Assembly (NCBI RefSeq): GCF_002482385.1 | Contig: NZ_DLFW01000012.1 | Span: forward strand, 1-16,884 | Source of the DNA: Dysgonomonas sp. UBA7710 | GTDB taxonomy: Bacteria > Bacteroidota > Bacteroidia > Bacteroidales > Dysgonomonadaceae | Direction: 5' to 3' | DNA: 16,884 nucleotides | Program-made: the position numbers and the translations under genes | In this document: positions 7,431 through 15,290 of the stretch, one piece after another | How the letters are laid out: each line of letters opens with the position of its first letter | How positions within the stretch are numbered: the first letter of the stretch is position 1 | Notes under the pieces: generated by a model | Seen by the model: only the letters and a program-made list of their open reading frames with translations | What the model was told of the DNA's origin: nothing | Databases searched by the model: none

Positions 7431-10193
7431 ATGAAAGCATATCAGATGTGCACTGTTCTGAGTATCGTATTATCGGCAGTACTGCCCGGAGTGGCGCAGA
7501 AAAAAGTATTGGATCATTCTGTTTATGATACATGGAAAAGCCTTTCCAATATCGAAATAACAAATGACGGAAAGTATAGCGTTGCCATAGTAAAGGAACA
7601 GGAGGGAGATGATTTTCTTCTTATCCGGAACCTGAAAAGCCAAAAGGAACTTGTCTTACCACGTGGTTATACATATACTATTACTCCTGACCAGAAGAAT
7701 GTAATGGCTCAGATTAAAGCGCCTTACGCTGTAACCCGTCAGGCGAAAATAAAGAAAACGGCCGATGAGAAACTGCCTAAGGACTCTCTGGCAATAATAT
7801 CCCTCGATAAATTTACCGTATCTAAGATACCGAATGTGAAGAGTTATAAAATAGGCAAAGACTATTCCGATTATGTAGCTTACACATTGGACGATACGAT
7901 AAAAGTAAAGGATAAGAAAGATGTAAAGGCGTATTCACTTGTTCTCCGGAATCTTTATTCAGCAAAGGAAGATACAATTAAGCATGCGACCGAATATGTA
8001 TTCAGCCGCAACGGTAAATTTTTTACAACTATACTGAAACCGAATGCCAGAGATACAGTGAATAAGCCGGGAGTATTATTCATCAATCTGGGTAATCTGG
8101 ATAAAAAAAGAGTTTCGACAGGAAAGACAATATATAAAAGTGTTGCATTGTCGGAGTCCGGAAACAAACTTACGTTCCTTGCTACGGCTGATAGTCTGAA
8201 GAAAGAAATCAAAGAGTATGGTCTGTTCTATTTCGATACCACTCTCGATTCAGCCAGACTTATGGCAGATAAAAGTACATCAGGAATACCTGATAAATGG
8301 AGTGTGAGTGAAAATTATTCACCTGTTTTCAGTAAAGATGAGAAGCGGTTACTGTTGGGTACTGCGCCCATAAAATTACCCAAAGATACAACCATCCCTG
8401 ATTTTGAAAAGGCTCAACTCGATCTCTGGCACTGGCAGGAACCTCAGATACAACCGATGCAATTGGTTCAACTGGAAAAGAAAAACAAGCAAACTTATCT
8501 CTCATATATAGATTTAAACAATAATAAGTTTTATCAGCTGGCAACAGAGGAAATTCCCGATGTGAATATTTCCGCTGAGAATAACGGGCAATATGCATTA
8601 GGAGTTTCTGACCTGAAATATGAAATTGAGCAGCAATGGGATCTTTGGGCAGGCTCAAGGAATGATATCTGGCTTTTCGATTTGATGAGCAATACAAAGA
8701 AGCTTATTAAAACCGGATTGAAAGGCCGTATCTATTTCTCTCCCCAAGGAAATTATCTTTTATGGTATGCTCCGGAAGATAAGAAGTACTATGCTTATTC
8801 CGCGAAAACAGGACAAGAAGTCTGCCTGACAAATAGCCTTGATGTAAATTTTTGGGATGAGAAAACAGATACACCGATGCTGCCTTATCCATATGGGCCT
8901 GCAACATGGATGGAGAATGATGCTGCCGTTCTGGTTTATGACAGATATGATATATGGAAGCTTGATCCTGACGGAATAAAGAAAGCCGAAAATCTGACGA
9001 AGGGTATTGGGCGTGAAAAGAAAATCGTACTCCGATATATTAAGACTGATCCGGAGAGCCGCTTTATAAAACCCGATGAAAAATTATTACTGTCTGCTTT
9101 TGATGAAACCAGTAAGGAAGCCGGATTTTATGAATGGAATAAATCGAAAGTAGTTCCTGTGGTAATGGGTAAGTATACATATACCACGCCGGTAAAGGCA
9201 AAAGGTAAGGATGTGTATTGTTTTACGAAAAGTAATTTCAACACTTCACCCGATTTATATGTAACTGCTGATTTATGGAAGACAGAGACTAAACTGTCGG
9301 ATATAAATCCACAGATGAAAGAATACAACTGGGGTACGGCTGAACTAATGTCATGGACCATGTTTGATGGTAAGACAACTCAGGGTATTGTATATAAACC
9401 CGAAGATTTTGATCCCGCAAAGAAATATCCTGTAATGATTTATTTCTATGAGCAGCATACCGATAATCTTTATCAGTATTTTCCTCCTGCGCCTAGCCGT
9501 TCCATCATCAATATTCCGTTTTATTGCAGCAGGGGCTATATTGTATTTACTCCCGACATAGTGTACACAACAGGCCATCCCGGCGAGAGTGCCTATAACG
9601 CTATCGTTTCCGGTGCGGAAGAACTGGCTAAGAACCCATGGGTGGATAAAGATAATATGGCTATACAAGGACAAAGCTGGGGAGGCTACCAGACTGCTTA
9701 CCTGATTACCCGTACCAATATGTTCAAAGCTGCGGGGGCGGGAGCGCCTGTATCCAATATGTTCAGTGCATACGGAGGTATCCGTTGGGATACGGGAATG
9801 AGCCGTCAGTTTCAGTATGAGCAGACACAATCGCGTATCGGTGCTACTATGTGGGACGCTCCGGAACTATATAAGGAAAATTCTCCGGTTTTCTTTGCCG
9901 ATAAAGTGCAGACTCCTTTGCTTATCATGCACAACGATAAGGACGGCGCTGTGCCGTGGTATCAGGGTATCGAATATTTTATGGCTCTCCGCCGTTTACA
10001 GAAGCCGGTATGGATGCTTCAATACAATAATGAGGCGCACAATCTGAAAGAGCGGAGAAATACCAAGGATCTGAGCATACGTTTACAGCAGTTTTTCGAC
10101 CATTATCTGAAAGGCGACCCAATGCCTGTCTGGATGAAAACCGGGGTGCCAGCTACAGAAAAAGGACGGAATTATGGTTTTGGATTGGAATAA
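7431..10193 (+). CDS. Secreted S9 family prolyl oligopeptidase-like serine peptidase
   Basis: Exported peptidase of the prolyl oligopeptidase/DPP-IV clan, 920 aa. An N-terminal signal peptide (about residues 1-23, ending near GVA-QKK) precedes a long beta-propeller-like region with many repeated Asp/Lys-rich strands to about residue 640, then an alpha/beta hydrolase domain. The triad can be placed: Ser749 in GQSWGGYQ, Asp838 in HNDKDGAVPW, His870 in NNEAHNLKER. The expected location is the periplasm or outer surface, where such enzymes trim peptides, often after proline or alanine; specificity cannot be read here. In some Bacteroidetes related enzymes serve peptide nutrition. The start follows the prfB stop by 53 bp, so read-through from prfB is possible, and a strong terminator follows. 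Length suits Bacteroidetes relatives, which are longer than classical 700-aa enzymes. Confidence 0.93.
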   Translation: MKAYQMCTVLSIVLSAVLPGVAQKKVLDHSVYDTWKSLSNIEITNDGKYSVAIVKEQEGDDFLLIRNLKSQKELVLPRGYTYTITPDQKNVMAQIKAPYAVTRQAKIKKTADEKLPKDSLAIISLDKFTVSKIPNVKSYKIGKDYSDYVAYTLDDTIKVKDKKDVKAYSLVLRNLYSAKEDTIKHATEYVFSRNGKFFTTILKPNARDTVNKPGVLFINLGNLDKKRVSTGKTIYKSVALSESGNKLTFLATADSLKKEIKEYGLFYFDTTLDSARLMADKSTSGIPDKWSVSENYSPVFSKDEKRLLLGTAPIKLPKDTTIPDFEKAQLDLWHWQEPQIQPMQLVQLEKKNKQTYLSYIDLNNNKFYQLATEEIPDVNISAENNGQYALGVSDLKYEIEQQWDLWAGSRNDIWLFDLMSNTKKLIKTGLKGRIYFSPQGNYLLWYAPEDKKYYAYSAKTGQEVCLTNSLDVNFWDEKTDTPMLPYPYGPATWMENDAAVLVYDRYDIWKLDPDGIKKAENLTKGIGREKKIVLRYIKTDPESRFIKPDEKLLLSAFDETSKEAGFYEWNKSKVVPVVMGKYTYTTPVKAKGKDVYCFTKSNFNTSPDLYVTADLWKTETKLSDINPQMKEYNWGTAELMSWTMFDGKTTQGIVYKPEDFDPAKKYPVMIYFYEQHTDNLYQYFPPAPSRSIINIPFYCSRGYIVFTPDIVYTTGHPGESAYNAIVSGAEELAKNPWVDKDNMAIQGQSWGGYQTAYLITRTNMFKAAGAGAPVSNMFSAYGGIRWDTGMSRQFQYEQTQSRIGATMWDAPELYKENSPVFFADKVQTPLLIMHNDKDGAVPWYQGIEYFMALRRLQKPVWMLQYNNEAHNLKERRNTKDLSIRLQQFFDHYLKGDPMPVWMKTGVPATEKGRNYGFGLE

Positions 10194-10217
10194 AGGGGTG
10201 AAAATATATTATCAGAG

Positions 10218-10246
10218 AAGACAGACTAAGAAGGTCTGTCTTTTTT
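10218..10246 (+). terminator. Rho-independent terminator after the S9 peptidase
   Basis: A perfect 9-bp stem AAGACAGAC / GTCTGTCTT with a 7-nt loop (TAAGAAG) is followed by further Ts. It starts 25 bp after the stop codon. Confidence 0.85.
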
Positions 10247-10410
10247 ATGTCTTATTTTTTCGGACAAGCGCGAATCAATCCGCTAATAGTATACGGAATT
10301 TGATATTATATATTGCTTATGGCTCATCCTTCACACTCTACAAAGAGATAAACAATATGTGGCAACAGGACGTTTATAAATTAGTTACAAACCAAATAGA
10401 CTATTCAGCA

Positions 10411-10707
10411 ATGGAAAACTATGAATTAATCAACAATACAGACGGAAACCAATATGAGTTTCATGTGGGAAAATATCTTGCTAAGATAGAATATATAAAA
10501 ACAAATAACGGCGAAATATACCTCACCCATACTGAAGTTCCTGTTGCACTCGAAGGTCAGGGGATAGGCAGCCGGCTTGTCGAAAAAGTACTTGAAGATA
10601 TAGAGAAGAATGAGCTACGCCTTATCCCTCTTTGTCCTTTCGTGGCAGGATATATCAAAAAGCATCCGGACTGGAGACGTCTTGTTATGAAAGGCTTCAA
10701 CGTGTGA
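10411..10707 (+). CDS. YjdJ-like GNAT N-acetyltransferase
   Basis: Small single-domain acetyltransferase (98 aa) of the COG2388/YjdJ type. The acetyl-CoA pyrophosphate loop is EGQGIGSRLVE, preceded by the strand LTHTEVPVAL, and the C-terminal block LIPLCPFVAGYIKKHP is typical of the group. I chose the ATG at 10411 because MENYELINNTDGNQYEF begins where family members begin; an in-frame ATG at 10357 would add 18 residues and is the main alternative, with a GAGAT sequence a few bases before it. The frame is open back to 10174, but that overlaps the S9 gene and a terminator. A YjdI-like Fe-S gene follows 45 bp later, the same pairing seen in enteric bacteria. The substrate is unknown. Confidence 0.85.
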   Translation: MENYELINNTDGNQYEFHVGKYLAKIEYIKTNNGEIYLTHTEVPVALEGQGIGSRLVEKVLEDIEKNELRLIPLCPFVAGYIKKHPDWRRLVMKGFNV

Positions 10708-10752
10708 TTCGGAGGAAATAGTAAGATCAACTAAATATACAAAACTAAAGAC

Positions 10753-10974
10753 ATGGAAAAGAAAATCGAATACACCAATGGTGAACTCACCATCATATGG
10801 CAACCGCAGCTTTGCCAGCATGCAGGTGTTTGTGTGAGAATGCTGCCCGAGGTATATAATCCTAAAGACAGGCCCTGGGTAAAACCCGGAAATGCGACAA
10901 CAGAACAATTAATTGCTCAGATAAACAAATGTCCTTCCGGCGCATTAAGCTATAAGCTGAATAATAAAGGTTGA
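10753..10974 (+). CDS. YjdI-like mono-cluster (4Fe-4S) protein
   Basis: Very small protein of 73 aa matching the divergent 4Fe-4S mono-cluster family (YjdI). Candidate cluster ligands are Cys21, Cys27 and Cys60 in CQHAGVC and KCPSGAL, with His23 possibly the fourth. Other family marks are the LPEVYNPKDRPWVKP segment and the closing CPSGALSY. The function of the family is not known to me; a small electron-transfer or iron-storage role is only a guess. The gene lies 45 bp after the acetyltransferase gene and before a hairpin, so the two probably form a bicistronic unit, and the conserved pairing hints at a shared role. Confidence 0.9.
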   Translation: MEKKIEYTNGELTIIWQPQLCQHAGVCVRMLPEVYNPKDRPWVKPGNATTEQLIAQINKCPSGALSYKLNNKG

Positions 10975-10994
10975 ACAGAGCCGACATTAATATC

Positions 10995-11034
10995 ATAACC
11001 ATAACGGCCATCAAAATGATGGTCGTTAGGTTAT
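10995..11034. terminator. Bidirectional hairpin between convergent genes
   Basis: ATAACC at 10995-11000 pairs with GGTTAT at 11029-11034, and AACGGCCATC at 11003-11012 with GATGGTCGTT at 11018-11027 (one G-U). On the plus strand it is followed by AATTGTTTCTT. It sits between the Fe-S gene and the convergent transglutaminase lipoprotein gene and can serve both. Confidence 0.7.
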
Positions 11035-11052
11035 AATTGTTTCTTCCTAAGG

Positions 11053-13713
11053 CTATTTCTTTGTAGCTTTTTCTTCTTCTATTGTTTTAAGTATATTTTC
11101 TCCGATGCCAATACGATAACCCTGCGACGAATATAATATGCCTCCGCTTGTTGATAAATAAATCGTCAGAGGAAAATTATTGGAGAATTCTATTTGCAAA
11201 GCTCCTGCGACAGAATTAAGCAATACACGGTTATTGTCCGTCATCCATAACGATTGCTTAGGTAGGCCTTTAAACACAGAGGCATCAAATGCCTTGCTTA
11301 GTTTATCGTCAGGTACGGCAAATAATATACCACCGTTCCAGTCTTCAATAGCCTGCTGCACGGCCGGCAGATCCTGAAGAATATGCTTGGTCGGCTCTTT
11401 GTCAGGATCGGCGAAGCAGATAACCAGACCTTTTTTGTTAGTCAGTTCTTTCAGTGTTTTTTTACTGCCGTCATTCAACGTGACTATAGTGTTCGGGTCT
11501 ACAATACCTTGTACCTGAATACGTCCTTCCACCTTAGGCAGTTTGATTTCTATGATTCTGGACTCCTTGCCTTTCACTTCTATGTAGCGTGTGTCAATGG
11601 TTACAGAACCATCATTTCCCCTGCTGCCTGTCATTATACGGTAATACCCTTCGTCAACGGATATTTTTGCAGGCAGGCTTTTTATCTCGTTCTCATAATC
11701 CAGTGTGACAAAATTTCCATTTTCGAAGCGGGCGATTGTAAAATGGGTATAGTATCCCGGTTTTACAATATTATCCTTCGCGCTTGTAAATGTTATGCTC
11801 CCTTTTGGCTTTTCCGCGGCTTGTTCTTCAAAAAATACATCTGTCCACAGATTATCTTCTGCTCTGAGATATTGAGGGCGGCTGGTAGCAGGGTCTATAC
11901 GTGTCAGTATATCCATCGAACGGCATAAGGCGACAAAGAATATATCTCTCGAGTGTTTATCGGAAACTTTTAATTCATATACTCCTTGGGGTGAAACAGG
12001 ACATTTGAAGTAGTTTTGTTCATTATCCACTTTTATATTGGAGCGGACAAAATCTACGACAGTCTGTATATCGGAACGTGATTTGTTGATAAAATCCTCA
12101 GTCAGTACCTTTTTGAAATAACCGCGCCACGGACGGATTAGTTCCAGACTGATTCGGGGTGACAATATATATTGGGCATAACGCTTATGGGAATCAGGGA
12201 TTTCTCCCGGCCAGGAGCCGGTGACATCCAGATGGTCTGATAAATAATTTGCAGGGGTGTCGCGCAAGTCTTTGTCTTTTAATGATTCTATGAATGGATA
12301 TAAATATCCGTTGCTTTTCTGAGATTTAAGGAATGCGGATATCTCCTGCCAGTTTCCCTGCGATTTTGATAAATATTCCCAGGTTTTATCAGCATTCAGG
12401 TTATTCTCTCCGGCAAATTTGCGGGCATCGGCCTCATTTATAAATGTATTCATATAAGCATTACGAATAGAATCTTCATGGGCAAGACGTTTCGCGTTCT
12501 CTGCTATCTTTTCGGCGGATAGTTCTTTTACAGATTGTTCGGCCGGGGCTTCCATAATAATGGACTCTTCAAATTCCCCGCCTTGTTTTTCTTTTAGGGT
12601 AACTGTTAATTCCCCGCCATTCGGTGTCGATTTTGCATAGCCGTATATATCGTCTTTATTCGCCCACACGAGTATGTCTCCCATACCGGAAACAATGGAC
12701 GCGCTACCGTCCTCTTTTGTTATACTTTTAGCAATAGGATAAAATTCTGCATAATTATATACATTAAAGTTTACCGCAGCTCCGGCTACCGGCTTACCGG
12801 CTTCGTCCACAACTTTTACTTTTACATCACGGGTAGCAGTATAGTTTCCCAATAGATTGATTACGGAATACAGGCCGGTTTGTACATTTTTTTCTTCAGG
12901 GCCATTGTATAAACCGAAGACATTGGTATGTACCATCATTGCCCGCTTTACAGGCGCCGAGAACCAAGCTACATCCAGCTCCGGCTCCGGCTCACAGGCA
13001 CCGATATAGTGCCACTTTCCATCAACCCATGCTTCAACCCATGCGTGGTTGTCGTCGGTGTGTACCCAACGTGGAGTGTAGCATTGACGGGCAGGAATGC
13101 CTACGGCCCGTAAGGCTGCTGTGGTAAATGTGGATTCTTCCCCGCAACGCCCCCAGGAGGTTTTGGCTAAAGCCAGAGGGGAAGATGTGCGTCCGTCCGT
13201 TCCTCTGTATGTCACTTTCTCGTGGCACCAGTGATTGACTTCGAGGACTGCTTGTTCCATTGTCAGGTTCTTTACCCGGTCTTTTAATTCTTCGAAAAAG
13301 ACCTGGCGCGCAGTATCCAGATTTTCATTGTTTACCCGGTAAACCAGTACGAAATGACGGAAAATATCATCAGGTATTTTCTTTCCCCAATCAAAATAGT
13401 CACGGGCATTGAATGCGGCGTCTACCTGCCCGAGAAAAAAATCACCGTCATAATCAGCCAGATCGGAGAGCGGCATATAAGCGTACAGAAATTCTAAAGC
13501 CTCCCTTTTTTCTATCGGCAAATCTGGCTTGTCGAGTACGGAGAATAGTTGTTCGCTACGACCGGCAGCCAGTTCTTTTCGTTTAAGGAATTGCTCGTGC
13601 ACTTCTTTTCTGTATTTCTCGTTTTTCAGAAAATGAGGATTCGACTCACTACAGGCACTGATAAAAATCAATATAGAAGTTAGGATAATAGAGTAGATAC
13701 TTATTCTTTTCAT
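11053..13713 (-). CDS. Lipoprotein with transglutaminase-like domain
   Basis: Large envelope lipoprotein of 886 aa. The signal peptide ends in a lipobox with Cys21 (IFISAC-SES). A transglutaminase/protease core (about residues 150-260) shows Cys190 in SWGRCGEES and His223 in DDNHAWVEAWVDGKW; the third member is unclear because the usual aspartate region reads GACEPEPELD, so Glu241 or a neighbour may act. A carboxypeptidase-regulatory/Ig-like segment follows (about 295-375, VDEAGKPVAGAAV), then a long undefined region. The last 150 residues look thioredoxin-like (GLVICFADPDKEP) but lack a CxxC. Such proteins may process peptides or cell-wall links in the periplasm; the substrate is unknown. 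The gene stands alone. A TACCTTTG box on the minus strand at 13805-13812 is a possible promoter element. Confidence 0.88.
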   Translation of the reverse strand: MKRISIYSIILTSILIFISACSESNPHFLKNEKYRKEVHEQFLKRKELAAGRSEQLFSVLDKPDLPIEKREALEFLYAYMPLSDLADYDGDFFLGQVDAAFNARDYFDWGKKIPDDIFRHFVLVYRVNNENLDTARQVFFEELKDRVKNLTMEQAVLEVNHWCHEKVTYRGTDGRTSSPLALAKTSWGRCGEESTFTTAALRAVGIPARQCYTPRWVHTDDNHAWVEAWVDGKWHYIGACEPEPELDVAWFSAPVKRAMMVHTNVFGLYNGPEEKNVQTGLYSVINLLGNYTATRDVKVKVVDEAGKPVAGAAVNFNVYNYAEFYPIAKSITKEDGSASIVSGMGDILVWANKDDIYGYAKSTPNGGELTVTLKEKQGGEFEESIIMEAPAEQSVKELSAEKIAENAKRLAHEDSIRNAYMNTFINEADARKFAGENNLNADKTWEYLSKSQGNWQEISAFLKSQKSNGYLYPFIESLKDKDLRDTPANYLSDHLDVTGSWPGEIPDSHKRYAQYILSPRISLELIRPWRGYFKKVLTEDFINKSRSDIQTVVDFVRSNIKVDNEQNYFKCPVSPQGVYELKVSDKHSRDIFFVALCRSMDILTRIDPATSRPQYLRAEDNLWTDVFFEEQAAEKPKGSITFTSAKDNIVKPGYYTHFTIARFENGNFVTLDYENEIKSLPAKISVDEGYYRIMTGSRGNDGSVTIDTRYIEVKGKESRIIEIKLPKVEGRIQVQGIVDPNTIVTLNDGSKKTLKELTNKKGLVICFADPDKEPTKHILQDLPAVQQAIEDWNGGILFAVPDDKLSKAFDASVFKGLPKQSLWMTDNNRVLLNSVAGALQIEFSNNFPLTIYLSTSGGILYSSQGYRIGIGENILKTIEEEKATKK

Positions 13714-13795
13714 GTCTATTAAAATTATGCTAATCAGGATTTCTAATTAGCTGTTAACGTGCAATTATTTATATATTTATTAACCACATTTAGTT

Positions 13796-14291
13796 AAAAA
13801 GTAACAAAGGTAACACTATTTACAGTCAACAGTTAACAACTTGTATCTCGTATCTTGTTTACTTGTAACTCGTATCTGCCCGCAGGGCGAAGTAACTTGT
13901 AACTGTTAAAATGTAACAAAGGTAACAGAAAAATCAGTAAACAGTTAGCCGAAATACAACTTTTTGGCTTCGCCGATTTTGACTCGCCTATACTTTGTCA
14001 ATCTTTAATTGGCTGATGCCGAACACTGTTTTGCCTCACTCCAATTTGACTTACTGCCTATTACTCATTGCTTTATACTCAAAAGGTAACAAAGGTAACA
14101 GAAATATCAGTTAACAGTCAACAGTTATCAGTTAACAACTTGTATCTCGTGTCTTGTCTACTCGCATCTCATATAACTTTCAACTTATTACTCAATACTT
14201 ACTACTTTTTAAAAAGTAACAACCAACGGTCACAGGAGCGAAGCGTATGTAAAGGTAACAACCTTTTCAACCTTTTTATTCTGTTACCTTT
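13796..14291. repeat. Degenerate intergenic repeat region
   Basis: Gene-free. GTAACAAAGGTAACA-type units start at 13801, 13913 and 14086, with partial units at 14216 and 14254. A longer near-duplicate pairs 13801-13877 with 14086-14169, sharing CAGTCAACAGTTA and then AACTTGTATCTCGT with small indels. AAAGGTAACA at 14251-14260 and TGTTACCTTT at 14282-14291 form a perfect 10-bp inverted repeat. The 118-codon plus frame over 14068-14424 runs through this low-complexity sequence and is not credible. Confidence 0.65.
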
Positions 14292-14510
14292 TTGTTGTAT
14301 AACACCCTTGTTATCTGTGTATATAGATAAAATTATGGTGGCTGGATACAAGTTTACAGCAAATAATTTATTCCTTTGTAATATTCTACCCATAAGAAGA
14401 AATTATCTTCATCCTAATAAATAAAAAGAGTAGATTTGCTCCACGAGTGGTCGGAAGATTTTATATTCCTAATATTCAGTCGTATACAGTATTAAAAAAG
14501 ACAACATCAG

Positions 14511-14625
14511 TATTGTCATTCTGAATGAAGCGTGAGCGAAATGAAGAATCTCATAGTTAATAAGAATTAATAATTCAACAATCAGCAACGAAACGAGATT
14601 CTTCACTCCGTTCAGAATGACAATA
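14511..14625. repeat. Inverted repeat element, TGTCATTCTGAA family
   Basis: The left arm at 14511-14552 begins TATTGTCATTCTGAA and ends TGAAGAATCTC; the right arm at 14595-14625 is its inverted copy (GAGATTCTTCACTCCG, then TTCAGAATGACAATA). The left arm carries an extra run of about 11 nt (GCGTGAGCGAA). The two arms enclose about 42 nt of AT-rich sequence. The element resembles MITE/REP-like palindromes common between bacterial genes; no transposase is present. Confidence 0.7.
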
Positions 14626-14627
14626 GG

Positions 14628-14657
14628 AAGTAATACTTTGCTAACGCAATATTACTT
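14628..14657. terminator. Hairpin downstream of the 79-aa gene
   Basis: AAGTAATA (14628-14635) pairs with TATTACTT (14650-14657), and inside it TTGC pairs with GCAA around a TAAC loop. It lies 40 bp after the stop of the minus-strand membrane-protein gene and next to the inverted repeat element, so it may end that transcript. Confidence 0.5.
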
Positions 14658-14697
14658 TTGAGACAGCCCCTTTATTGTTAATATAACTACTTTAATC

Positions 14698-14937
14698 TTA
14701 CTCAAAATACATTTTCCGCAATAACTTTGGACTCCAAAATGGATATTTCTTTAAAATATTTCCTTCCGTATATAGCTTTCTTTTCTTTATGTATATATAA
14801 TCTACAAGCGGTTTATATACAATAATATAAAAAGCTAAAGTAGTCACTAAATATGAACTGCTGTGATATATATAAGAGAAAATAATGACGGGAATAAATC
14901 CTAATATTAATGCTGAAAAGTATAATATTTTAACCAT
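14698..14937 (-). CDS. Small hypothetical membrane protein
   Basis: I do not recognise this 79-aa protein. Two hydrophobic segments are apparent, roughly residues 4-22 (a stretch rich in Ile, Phe and Leu) and 29-45 (YLVTTLAFYIIVYKPLV), followed by a basic tail (YIKKRK, then KLLRKMYFE). The ATG at 14937 is preceded by an A/T-only stretch, usual for Bacteroidetes starts. It lies 12 bp after the stop of a frameshifted small secreted-peptide gene and may share its transcript. Position at the end of a cluster with secreted proteins is compatible with an immunity or export-accessory role, but nothing in the sequence proves it. Codon use is very AT-rich. Confidence 0.6.
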   Translation of the reverse strand: MVKILYFSALILGFIPVIIFSYIYHSSSYLVTTLAFYIIVYKPLVDYIYIKKRKLYTEGNILKKYPFWSPKLLRKMYFE

Positions 14938-14949
14938 TTTATTTATAAT

Positions 14950-15197
14950 TTAGATATTTCCCCCTGCACAAGCTGCAGCAATAGCTACTCCAGTCCAAGG
15001 TATAAAGGCGGTTTCTATTGTAAGAAATACACTAGCCCAACCATGATTAGTATAAGCATCATCTATACAATCCATAGTCCTTTGTCCTGCAGACTTTGTC
15101 GTCTGTTTAACAAGTGTTCCGTTAAATTTGTTGATTTTGATAGTAAAATATTGATTATTAAAGAGATAATAAAAACTAAAATGATTATTTTTTTCAT
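14950..15197 (-). pseudogene. Small secreted two-Cys peptide gene broken by a one-base deletion
   Basis: Too short and broken to show as one frame. From the ATG at 15197 the sequence encodes a typical signal peptide (MKKIIILVFIISLIINILLS), but this frame stops after 44 codons. The -1 frame is open across and beyond it, reading INKFNGTLVKQTTKSAGQ, then MDCIDDAYTNHGWASVF, and ending AAACAGGNI at 14950. Adding one A to the A4 run on the minus strand (15135-15138) joins both parts into an 82-aa precursor: signal peptide plus a mature peptide of about 60 residues with two cysteines and a hydrophobic, Ala/Gly-rich C-terminus. This composition recalls secreted bacteriocin-like or surface peptides, but I do not recognise the family. 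Sequencing error, real inactivation or programmed slippage are all possible. Confidence 0.55.
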
Positions 15198-15226
15198 ATC
15201 TATCTCATTCTATATTATCAATGAAT

Positions 15227-15258
15227 AATCAGAGCAGAATTTTTGTTTCTGCCCTGAT
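15227..15258 (-). terminator. Hairpin between the 183-aa gene and the small-peptide gene
   Basis: AATCAG-A-GCAGAA (15227-15239) pairs with TTCTGC-C-CTGATT (15246-15258), 12 bp with one mismatch and a loop of 6 nt. It lies 33 bp downstream of the 183-aa gene on the minus strand; the trailing T run is weak. Confidence 0.5.
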
Positions 15259-15290
15259 TTATATTCGTTGTTTCTTTATAAAAGTCAATT

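Noticed and set aside
10174..10410. Long N-terminal extension of the acetyltransferase
   Set aside because: It overlaps the S9 peptidase end and a strong terminator; the family start matches the ATG at 10411.
11383..11928. 181-codon plus-strand frame inside the transglutaminase gene
   Set aside because: It is a shadow of the lipoprotein gene, which shows a lipobox, catalytic residues and a full-length frame.
13796..14291. Possible CRISPR array
   Set aside because: Repeats are short, degenerate and irregularly spaced, without unique spacers of constant length and with no cas gene.
14068..14424. 118-codon plus-strand frame
   Set aside because: It is built from the GTAACA/TTAACAACTTG repeats and an inverted repeat; the translation resembles no protein and there is no start context.
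15043..15228. 61-codon plus-strand frame
   Set aside because: It is antisense to the frameshifted secreted-peptide gene, where the minus-strand reading gives a signal peptide and a coherent mature peptide.
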